Shown: positions 1 to 9,485 of the stretch, in pieces
Numbering within the stretch: the stretch's first letter is position 1
How the letters are laid out: the number at the start of each line of letters is the position of its first letter
Source of the DNA: Caenorhabditis elegans
Lineage: Eukaryota; Nematoda; Chromadorea; Rhabditida; Rhabditidae
Direction of reading: 5' to 3'
NCBI RefSeq assembly: GCF_000002985.6
Contig: NC_003282.8
Location: 10,354,001-10,418,000, forward strand
DNA: 64,000 nt
Notes under the pieces: generated by a model
What the model was told of the DNA's origin: nothing
The model's database searches: none
The model's input: only the letters and a program-made list of their open reading frames with translations
Position numbers and translations under genes: made by a program

Positions 1-1061
1 TTTGCGACTCAATCCATTTTTGTTCCAACTGATATTATTGCACAATATATGATGATTTATAAGAATACTGACAAGCTGACTGCTGGACATGATAAATCTG
101 TAATTGATGGCGTTCGGTGAGAAATTTCCGGATACAGGAATACATCAAATCAATTCTTTTTCAGAAATCATGTGAAAAATGGAAGTGGATTGGGAACAAG
201 TGTGATTAAGGCAATCTATAAGACAGATGGAATTCTCGGTTTTTATCGTGGATTTTGGGCATCAACAGCTGTCTATGTTCCTCAAATGCTGACATTTTGG
301 CCAAGTTACTACTGGATGTTGGGACTTTTCAATAAGGTACCGTACCGCACCGTACTCAAATCCCTGTTTGGAAATTGTGCCCGCAATAGTATTTATTTTT
401 ATGTTATGAATAAGAGGCAAAATTCTGCGATTTCTGCTTACGGTGCCAGGTCTCGACACGACAATTTTTGGTTAAACACAAACGGGTGTGCGCCTAGATT
501 ACTGTAATTTCAAACTTTTGCTTTTGTGAAGTTTTCATCGATTTTTTCAAGTTTTTCGCAGTTTTTTTTTAAATGTATGTGTTTGTTTTGTTTCAGTCTT
601 TTAATATTTTTTTTAATGAAAAACTTTCAAAAATCAATGAAAACATTTTAGGGTACAGTAATCTTTAAAGGCACACACGTTTGTATTTAACAAAAAAAAT
701 GTCGCGTCGAGACCGCATATTTTGGCGTCTATAGTATTCATCAGATTGTTTTCAGCTTCATCCCGCCACAAATCGCAGTCTTCTTTTTGATCAAGCAGTT
801 GCAGCAACACTGGGAGGAGTCATCTCAACTGTAGCAACCAATCCAATGGAATTGTTTCGTGTCAGACTTCAAGTTCATCGTGGCAGTTACTCGAAAACCT
901 TAGAGACTATGCTTCGTGACGAAAAGACGGCTGTTTTCACGAAAGGACTTACACCGCGCATCATTGCCAATTCAATGTATAGTGGACTTGTAGTTGTTGG
1001 ATACGAAATTGTCAAGAGATTATGTGCAAAAGAAGAGTACAAGCATAGAGTAAAATGGTAG
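1..1061 (+). CDS. SLC25A44-like mitochondrial carrier, 3' part (5' cut by window edge)
   Basis: Mitochondrial carrier family proteins move metabolites across the inner membrane; this one most resembles the SLC25A44 (branched-chain amino acid carrier) branch. The coding exons seen are 1-116, 165-336 and 756-1061, all joining in frame. Carrier signatures are visible: a P-T-D-I-I-A-Q version of the Px[DE]xx[KR] helix motif in the first exon and N-P-M-E-L-F-R-V-R in the last. The text between them reads GFYRGFWAST, a typical even-helix motif. The stop lies at 1059-1061 and a polyadenylation signal AATAAA at 1103-1108. The gene converges on the minus-strand gene ending at 1123, only 61 bp away. 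Its last intron (337-755) carries a copy of the dispersed inverted repeat. Family assignment is firm; substrate is inferred from family resemblance only. Confidence 0.85.
418..735. repeat. Dispersed inverted-repeat element, copy 1 (intronic)
   Basis: The left arm contains GGTCTCGACACGACA and GTGTGCGCCT; the right arm contains TGTCGCGTCGAGACC preceded by GGCACACACGTTTGT, i.e. the reverse complement. The two arms flank an A/T-rich middle. Related copies lie near 24.85-25.14, 34.64-34.93, 55.53-55.86 and 59.5-59.7 kb. It is a MITE-like element, sitting wholly inside an intron of the carrier gene. Ends are approximate. Confidence 0.7.
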
Positions 1062-1122
1062 ATTCATGCAATGAAAAATTGATAAAACATGATGATTTTT
1101 CCAATAAAAAAATGTTGAATAA

Positions 1123-3162
1123 TTATTTAAAATTAATATTTGGATTGAAACTTCCCAAATTGCTAAGATCGGGTACATTAAGATTGTTTGGAAATGGGAA
1201 CGGAAAAGGGTTGAGAAATGGATTCACGAAAGGTGTGTACGAGTTGAAATACAGGTTGAACGGAATGTTTTGATATACATTGAATGGGATATTTGGAGCC
1301 GGATTGGCCTGGACAGGATAAGGATTGTATAAACTAGGCCCTGGAACATTCTGAGGGGCCATTTGAAAATTATTCTGATACGGGAAAAAGGCAAAAGGTG
1401 CAATGAATGGATTACGAAAGTTTTCTTCTATTCTTCTGATTTGGTTTTCTGCTACATCAGCAATTTCCTTTTCGATTTTTCTATAAATTCATTAATTTTT
1501 ATGAAACCAACTCACATAAATCAACTTACTTTCTATTTCGAAGTTCAATCTGAAACGGAAAAATCTCGGGATTCGGCGATAAAGGTGTTTCGATTTTCAT
1601 CTCATTCTCATAGTACTCCTCGAACTTATCAGCGTTGGTGTCGAAGAATTCCGTTGGATTTTCACGATAATTAGTCCAATTTTCCAATGCTGGTATGAAC
1701 TGAAAAGAAAATTGTTTATTTAATTATAGCTCATTTCCTTTTGGGAGGCTACCTGTTCCACATAGAACTTTTCGATTTCGTATACTTCGCTGATTTTGTC
1801 ATTACCAGCGAGTTGAAGCAGTGGAAGAAGAAAATCTGTATGAGATTTATCGAAACAATCCAAGAGACGTATTCTCTTTATTAGCATATCGAGATCTGCG
1901 TTTTCACAATACTGAAAAAAAAACATTATTAGCATTTTCACATTCAAATTCATTAACTTACATATTTCTTTTCATACAGAACAACCGATCTTGATTCGTC
2001 TCTCGGTTGCTCACTGCTTAGAATATTGAGCTCCAGATCGATTGAAACATCCAATTTTTCAAGTTCATTCGCAGTAGCTTCAACATTCTCAACTTCATCA
2101 AGCAGTTCACTTTTCTCCTGATTATCCGATTGATCCATATCTTCGAAAATCGTGTCTTCCACATTTTCCTGCTTGCTAAAGGTCTGATGCTTGTTCGCTG
2201 CTTGAAAATCTTTGGCTGTTTCCGTGAAGGTACATGTGCTCTCAATAATCTCATCTTCCTGATAGCCGTCTCCGTACGAGGTTTCAACAACTTCTTCATG
2301 ACCCACTTGCTCCAGAAAACTGAAATCATCATAAAAATTGTCACCGCTATCCCAAGCTGTATAATCCTGGGGAAATTTTTCTTCGGAATGGAAGGAATTA
2401 GCTGTAGGAAGGTAATTGTTTTCAACATGATCGTAATTTGGAAGATGACTGTTAGAACATCCTGGAAGACAATCATCAAACTCATTTCCTCGTTCAGAAA
2501 TGGTTTCTTCGTAGCAAGCGTTGCTATTTTCGATGATCTCCTCAACATCGGAATTGTTTTCATTTGATTCGTCCTGATATTTGGTTCCAAATAAAATTTC
2601 TAAATCTTTTGAATCTTGAAAGTAATGAATGGGCCCTGACGAGTCGAGTGACATTTGTAGTACCCTGTCACGTGATCTGTCGATATTCCGGAGTTTCGCC
2701 TCGACCTCTTTTGGAGCAGGTGAAAATCGTCTCTGAAAATAATTTTTGTTTAAAGATGACTGAAATGTTTTATTGCCTTGATATTCCTTGCTGGAGTTAC
2801 TTTGGTAGAAGCTGCATCACTTTTTCTGGATTTCGCTTTTTTTACAGAATACGTTCTTTCGGGAGAATACTGAAAAGATTAGCGCCGAAGAATTTTATCA
2901 AAAAAAAATACCGTAAATCTGAGAGGCGTTCTTTTTTTCTTTGGTGCAGAAGATGTGTATGTGATGGTTTTTCCATTGTAACTGTCCCTATCATAAAACG
3001 TCGTCACACCAGACTGCCGGGTTGATTGCCTAAAATTGAAAGCATTCGCATATTAAACGCGACTTTTTTTTAAACTTACGAAGAGGGCACTTGGGAAGCA
3101 TTTATTATCTGAAGATTTTCTTTTTTGGGGTAGACATTGAAACCTTTCTTCTCAGAATTCAT
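1123..3162 (-). CDS. Unrecognised acidic protein with NPF motifs (about 575 aa)
   Basis: I do not recognise this protein. Seven exons join in frame: 3080-3162, 2912-3029, 2801-2869, 1962-2732, 1753-1911, 1530-1699 and 1123-1480. The start follows a TTTCAG acceptor by 9 bases (near 3171), as expected for a trans-spliced mRNA. The N-terminal third is basic and S/K-rich (K-K-K-R, R-K-S), the large fourth exon is strongly acidic (many E, D, S, N), and the C-terminal 80 residues are rich in N, P and F. Asn-Pro-Phe occurs three times in the last exon (RNPF, VNPF, LNPF), a motif that EH domains bind. No enzyme motif or membrane segment is evident. The third intron could instead use a GC donor at 2776-2775, which would also keep frame and add 8 codons. 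It shares a divergent promoter region with the gene at 4146. Confidence 0.75.
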
Positions 3163-4145
3163 GGTTTTACCTGAAAATTAAAAATTAAATCACGAAATAT
3201 TTAAAAATTGAGAGAATTTATAGAGAATCAGAGGGAAAAAGAATATATGTGTATTTTCAATAAAACAAAATTGAGTTTATTGAATGAGAGAAGATGTGAG
3301 AAGATGAGAAACACCAGGCTTGATTCCTAAAACAATTTCCCTCCAATTGCTGCAAGTGGTCTTAGCACGATCTGCATGAACTACCGTATCCGGCAGTACG
3401 GTATACAATTTTATTTTCTTTTCATTTCGTTGTTTTTTTTCTCGATTTTCGAAAATTTTCTGATGTATTTGTTAATAATCTTATGTTTATTCAAAAAATT
3501 TTATTCAAAGAAAAATAGAGAACATTTTTAAAGCGTTATTAAATTTCTTAATGATGGCACTCCGGCTCGTCCTTGTTGTCATGACTCTCTTTGTATATTT
3601 GTTTCACATGACTTTTATAATTTTTTTGAGTATTTAACATTTTCCAATTCATTCTTCCATAAATTCTATTCCATTTGTCTTCCAAGATTGCAATATTTCT
3701 GTTCTTCTGTTCAATTATCTCGTTTAATGGGGATGAAATTTGAAAATTTTAAAAATTCTTGTCTTCACTGGCAGATATCTGATATATAATTACTTTTAAA
3801 ATGATGTTGAGTATTCATTGCGTATTATGGCAGCTCACTGATGTTTAAAATGTCTGAAAACTCAAAATTGTTTTTAAATCAGAATCCGAATAACTATTTT
3901 ATTACAATTCCCCATTTTTGTTTCCATATTAATATTAATAATAATCTTCTCCGATTTTGATTTTTACAATTGCTGTGAAGCTGGCTGCAACTGTGCCCTA
4001 ATAGCCAGAAATTTTCGAAATACTCTGCGTCTCTTGCATTCAATCAGTCAACTCTATCCTCTCTCGTACACTTTTTTAGAAAATCTTTTTACTTTTTTGT
4101 TTTTTAATTTTTCAAGTTTTGAAAACATCAAATTTCTATAAGGAG
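3163..4145. promoter_or_regulatory. Divergent intergenic region between the 1123-3162 gene and GPKOW
   Basis: It must hold both promoters. From about 3960 to 4085 the sequence is less AT-rich and carries CTCTGCGTCTCTTG and a pyrimidine run (CTCTATCCTCTCTCG), resembling nematode promoter text. The rest is AT-rich. A 60-codon open frame on the minus strand ending at 3548 is treated under findings. Confidence 0.4.
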
Positions 4146-6140
4146 ATGGTGGAACAAACTACATCGGAGCCTGCAGCAGGATCTATGCCCAAAATTTCAT
4201 TTGGCGTGAAAAAGCGAGAAGAGAACAAAGTTCAGGCGCCTGCTAAAGCTGTTGTAATTGAAGGTAATGTATTTCTTTTGTAATTCAAAAATTATTAAAA
4301 TTAAAATTTTTCAGTCGATTTGGACAGTGATGAAGAACGAGAAAAAAATGAGATGGAAAGAGCGGCCAAGAGAAGAAAAGTTATGCATTTTGAGGATGGA
4401 ACCGTTCAGTGAGTAATATCATGAAAGTTCCAGAAATTAATCGTAAATTATTGTGAACCAATTTAAATTCAACAAAAAATTTGGTGTACAGTTTCGATTA
4501 AATTTTTTTAAATTTAAATATCAAATTTTTTGAAAACGTCTCATTTATTTTTTAGAGGCGATATTGACAAACCAAAAGAAGCTGCCGTCATTCCAATGGT
4601 AGTAGAACATGATTGGAGGACTCAGAAACTCATTGAAAAGGAGAAAGCTGGTACATTAACAGAAGAAGAACGTGCCAAGTTGGCACTTGTTCTACCCAAC
4701 GGAATTGATGGAGAAAATGAAGAAGAAAGCGGAAAAGGGGAGAAAATTGTTGTAGAAGACGGACGCGGTGATACAGAAGATGCCGATTATTCTGCAATTC
4801 CCATCGAAAGCTTCGGACTTGCAATTTTAAGAGGTTGCAACTGGAAAGATGGTGATGGAATTGGTAAAAACCCGCAGAAAGTCGCATTGAAACTTCCGAA
4901 TCGACGACCGCCTGGACTCGGACTTGGTGCCACACCCAAAAATCCAGTAGGAAAAAATAAAAATACAGGAGAATCGTCGAAAGCAGAAGAAGAAAAATTA
5001 GAAGAAATTAAAGTTGGAAGCTTCATAAAAGTAGTTGACGGGCGAAATAAAGGTGTTTATGGAAAAGTCGAAGGAAGAGATGATGACTCAAATTCATTGT
5101 TTATAAGAACTGCAATCGGAGGAAAAACGATGAAAGTCAGTCAAATAGTTGCTGTTGCAGTTAGTGCGAAGGAATATGAACGAGATTCGAAATGTTTAAG
5201 TGAGTTTTCATATTTCTAGCAGCCTGAAAATAAGCAAGTTGTATCAAGTTTTGAAATTGATTTTAAAAAGGTTATTTGAACCGTTGAGTCTCCCTTTCAA
5301 AATGATTTTTTTTGCTTTAACATCATTTGTAAATGGTACAATAAATCTCTGAAAACCCTTTGAATTACATAAATTAGATCCTAGGATTTTTGTAAGAATT
5401 TTGAGCTGTTTAAATTCAATTCCTGAGTTCTAACAGTTTGTTGATAACAATCATCTCATTGATGCAATTATTTTAATATTAAGCAAGTTTTATTCAGATA
5501 AAAGCGAATACGACAAAGAAAAAGATCGGCTTGAAACAGAACGGAAGAAGCTTGAATCTCAACCACCATCAACGTCCACGTCTCAATCTTCAAAGGACTA
5601 CAAATCGAAGTCTTCGTCTTCCAAACATGACAAGAATTCCTCTGAATACGAAAGAAATGATAAAATGTGGGCTCGAACGGATCTTCTTGTTAGATTCATT
5701 GATGAAGACTTCAAGCGAGGATCATTATACGAACAAAAAGTTCGGATAGTTGATGTTGCTGGAGATAATGACGTAACGATTGAAGATGATCGAGGGAACA
5801 CTCATTACAGTGAGTTTTACTCCTTTTAGTGGGAAATGTTGAAAATTTTAATAGACTTGACAGTAATTCATAGTTTTTGTTACCAAATTTCAAAAATCCG
5901 TGATTATAAATCATTTCAGATATCCGACAATCCTGGTTGGAAACTGTAATTCCTCGAGAAATCGGTGAAAAGCTCATGATTGTCGCTGGTAAACGAAGCG
6001 GCCAACTAGCTGTGATGCTTGATAAAGATAAACGGAAAGAAAAAGTGACAGCACGTCTTGTGGCGACAAACGATGTGGTTACCGCGTACTTTGAAGATGT
6101 TTGTTCAGTTAAGATTCGACACGAAGAAGATTACGAGTGA
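4146..6140 (+). CDS. GPKOW homologue: G-patch and KOW domain splicing protein (462 aa)
   Basis: GPKOW (yeast Spp2/human MOS2 family) binds RNA and the DHX16/Prp2 helicase in the activated spliceosome, in the nucleus. Five exons join in frame: 4146-4263, 4315-4408, 4556-5199, 5498-5809 and 5920-6140, giving 463 codons with the stop. In order: a Spp2-like N-terminus with the ISFGVKK motif; a G-patch around residues 150-195 with the pattern FGLAILRGCNWKDGDGIGKN and later PPGLGLGA; KOW 1 around residue 235 (GSFIKVVDGRNKGVYGKVEG); a charged S/K-rich linker; and a second KOW-like segment at the C-terminus (GEKLMIVAGKRSGQLAVML). The last stretch WLETVIP is typical of the family. From memory this is R11A8.2. 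An AATAAA begins at the last base of the stop codon (6140-6145), so the 3' UTR may be very short. Confidence 0.92.
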
Positions 6141-6799
6141 ATAAATGTGTACATTCCCCGATGACTTTTTTTGAAAAAATACTAATTCATTATACTTCAA
6201 TGAATTTTTGAAACTTGATAGTGAACTCTTGCAATAACCAGTGACAATTTAATCCAGTTACGGATCATTTGCAAATGTTACGATTTTTTCGATCAAAAAA
6301 TATGTATGAGAGGTACAGTAGTCTTCACACCTTTCAGCATTGCAATATTATTCGATTTCTTTCGAAGTATATGCAAAGCAGCAAGGTGTAGAGACTACTG
6401 TACTTCTCAAAGGCGCACATCCTGTTTCATCGTCGCGTCTATACTGTATTTTCGTCAAAAAATCCAAATTTCACATCTAGAAGATACGCCATTTATCCAT
6501 TCCATTAGAACCTCTGGAACATCTGACATAAAAAACCATGCTGTTTTTAGTTGTAACATGTTTCAAAAACAGGTTGGAACATAACAACTATACCAATAAA
6601 ACACACTACTAGGTCAAATAAAGAAAACTATACTTTTCATCCTTTCACTCCAATTTCTTCAACTAATTATCTATATTGAATTGAAAAGTGTGACTTCCTA
6701 CCGATTCTCGGTCATTCTCATTTCTCTCGTTCATCTCGGGTAATTATATCCGAGTCTATTCTTCATATCCGGTCATTCACTTCCCCTCAACTCTATGAA
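6141..6799. other. Intergenic region with a small foldback, upstream of the UGT gene
   Basis: There is no coding signal. It holds the inverted repeat described separately (6308-6408) and a fragment related to the dispersed repeat (about 6407-6455: GGCGCACATCCTGTTT, CGTCGCGTCTATACTGTA). The part nearest the UGT start is pyrimidine-rich (6690-6790) with repeated TCTCGGTCATTCTCA and TCCGGTCATTCAC words, likely the UGT promoter. Confidence 0.45.
6308..6408. repeat. Small imperfect inverted repeat (26-bp arms)
   Basis: The arm at 6308-6333 (GAGAGGTACAGTAGTCTTCA...) matches the reverse complement of 6383-6408 with about three mismatches, separated by 49 bases. It is a hairpin-forming element, perhaps a degenerate MITE. 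Confidence 0.65.
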
Positions 6800-9316
6800 A
6801 TGACTCAATTCTTATTCAAAATTTTGTTGGTTTGCACAATAATCAATGAATTTTATACACTGAACATATTATTTTATGTTCCCACATTATCCCATAGTCA
6901 TATCTCATTCAATACAAAATTGGCTCAACTTCTTGCCACTTCTGGTCATCAGGTTACGGTACTTCTTGCTCAAGTTGATGATGCTCTTCTCATCGAAAAT
7001 GCAACTGATTTTGCGGTTCTTCGGAAGAAAGTTGGAGTGCCCCGTGGACATTTGAGACAAGTTTTATGGAGTAATCCTGGTCCATATGAAGATAGTTCAC
7101 CATTGAATCCACGTATATTCTACAAACTTTTGAAAGTTTCTGGAACTTTTGTAACTGCCTGTCAAAGTAGGTTGCAAGAAATCAAAAAATATTACGCAGA
7201 ATTTTTTTTTGAATAAAACTGTTTTGGTGGTTTTTGTGCAAAAACTGAACTAGGCATTTTTTTTATTCATGTTTTGCAAATTATCCGGTTTTTCATTTTA
7301 TTTTCCAAATGGTATTCCTCTTTAAAATATTTCTAGCTTCTAAAATTCATATGTTTTAAATTTTTTTACTGTTTTTTGTCCGAAAAACCTGAAAAATAAA
7401 ACATTCAAACTTCTTTTTTTAACTCCAAAAACAAAAAACAAAATATGGACAAGCCTGTTGCTGATAAAAAACTGAATATTTTTGTTAGTTTAATAAATTT
7501 TGAAACTTACAGACATGGCATTTGATCATCTTTTTCTGAGCAGTCTACAACAACAAAAGTTTGATGTTGGTTTGGTAGAACAGTATGATTCTTGCGGGTA
7601 ACACATCTGCTGTTCAAATATTTCAATGTTTTGAATCAATATTTTAGATTTGGAATTTTCAAATCAATTGGAATCGAGAATACGGTTTGGTTGTCTGCGA
7701 CTGCAATTTATCGACCACAGGCTGAAGCTTTGGGAGTACATTTGCCATACAGTTATGTTCCAGGTATTTTGCCAATTAGAAAAAATAAATAAATAAGAAA
7801 TTTACATTCCTCAGAACTATTCGCCCACTTCAGTGATAAAATGAGTTTCTTTCAAAAGGTGATAAATATATTGATTGGTCAAGCCACATCATTTGTGCTG
7901 GACGTTTTTGTTCAAGGGTTTCAGTCAAGAATATTTGGATTCGAGCAGGGACTTGGAGCAATTTCTCAAGAAACTTCATCAGTTCTTATAAATTCTGTTC
8001 CATTTTTCGACTACAGTATGCCTGTTAGCCATCAATTCTCAAATATTGGAGGGATTACTGTAGATAAGAGAGACAAGAAATTGGATCCAGTGAGTCATAT
8101 TCGTATTTCTTCCATTCAATTGTGTTTGGATAAAATCCCCAAAATAACTGAAATTCAATGAGAATTAGAATAAGATTCGTTTCCAAAAGATAATTGGATC
8201 CGTCTCAGGATTTTTGCAAAAAATGTTTTTTAATTTTTTGATTGTCTCATTCATAAACCAAGCATGGGACACTTTCACTATTTGTTAAATATTCTATAAT
8301 TCAATTTTTCAGTACTGGCAATCAATTGCTGATTCAGCTGAAAATGGATTCGTTCTTGTAAGCTTTGGTGGAATTGCAAGAACAGTCGATATGACAGAAT
8401 CAATGCAAAGAATCTTCTATGATAGTTTCGCCAGATTTTCTCATATCACATTCATAGTTAAATATGAAACTTCATCAAATTCAACTATTTCAGTGCCAGA
8501 CAATGTAATACTGACGCCATGGATACCACAATTACCATTAATGGCTCATAAAAACTATAAAACAATTATAACTCATGGTGGATGGAGTAGTATTTTAGAG
8601 ACAACAATGCATTCGAAACCAATGATTTTAATGCCATTATTTGCTGATCATGCGAAGAATTCAAAAGTTGCAGAATCTAAAGGAGTTGCTGTTTTATTGG
8701 ATAAAATGAGATTGAGTCGACGAAGAGTTGTCCATGCAATTTACACGATTTTGACCAATCCAAAGTAAGATTTTTGCTTTCACTTTAAAATACTCAGACT
8801 GGTCCCAAATACCAAGATACCACAAAACTACAACGAAATGAATGCATTAAATTTGAAAAAATATTGATGATTTTAGCGATTTTTGAACTTTCTAATCTCA
8901 TTATTCTATCAAAAATTGGAAACAGGAGTCAAAACCAAACAAATTGCGGCACGGAGAAATGGGCGTGGTTTTTTTTTAAACCAGTCTGAGTATTACAAAG
9001 TTTGTTTAAAGTTAAATTAACATTGACGGTATTCCAATTTTAAATATTCTAATGCTAATAATGTACTTCGATCAACTAATGTTGTTTCAGATATACCCAA
9101 AATTGCGAAAAATTCTCCCGAATGTTTTCTGATACTCCAATTCCACACGAAGAACTTATTGAATGGAGGATTCGACAAGCAGCTAAGCCATCAAGAAAAG
9201 CTTTTGCAAAACATCTTCGACCCAAAGAGCCCGATTTTTCATATTTAAAACTTGGTTTTCTCATTATTCCAGCCATGATACTCTACGCAAAACATGGATT
9301 TTCAATATGGACATAA
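6800..9316 (+). CDS. UDP-glycosyltransferase (UGT, 506 aa)
   Basis: ER-membrane family-1 glycosyltransferase that conjugates a UDP-sugar to small hydrophobic molecules. Six exons join in frame: 6800-7166, 7513-7597, 7648-7763, 7815-8089, 8313-8764 and 9091-9316. Visible features: an N-terminal signal peptide (FLFKILLVCTII); the family's catalytic-His region PTLSHSH at about residues 28-34; and the nucleotide-sugar signature from about residue 345 to 395, with WIPQLPLMAHK, ITHGGWSS, and PLFADHAKNS where vertebrate enzymes have DQxxNA. The C-terminus has a hydrophobic anchor (LGFLIIPAMILYAKHG) and a short tail ending in a TAA at 9316. The donor-site variant DHAKN is common in nematode UGTs. Nematodes have dozens of paralogues; I cannot give the number of this one. 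The start ATG overlaps a two-codon upstream ORF. Confidence 0.93.
8791..8992. mobile_element. MITE with perfect 13-bp terminal inverted repeats, in the last UGT intron
   Basis: TACTCAGACTGGT at 8791-8803 is the exact reverse complement of ACCAGTCTGAGTA at 8980-8992. The 202-bp span has no ORF, which fits a non-autonomous DNA transposon. The outermost TA on each side could be a TA target duplication, as with Tc1/mariner-type elements. Confidence 0.7.
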
Positions 9317-9485
9317 TAGAATGAAATTTTTTAATTTTATTTTGATGTTTGCAAAGAATTGAAAAACAATTTAAAGTTTTAAAAGTTTAAACACACAATA
9401 ACAGATGAAAACGCGTTTTTCAATGGGATTTGGTGTAAAATTGAGAACACAAGAGAAGGAAAATTGAAATTTTTTAACATGAGAT

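Noticed and set aside
3793..3855. Box C/D snoRNA-like arrangement (ATGATG ... CTGATG within TTTTAAA/TTTAAAA flanks)
   Set aside because: Only about 40 bases between boxes and no box C'/D' or guide match I could see; too weak to list.
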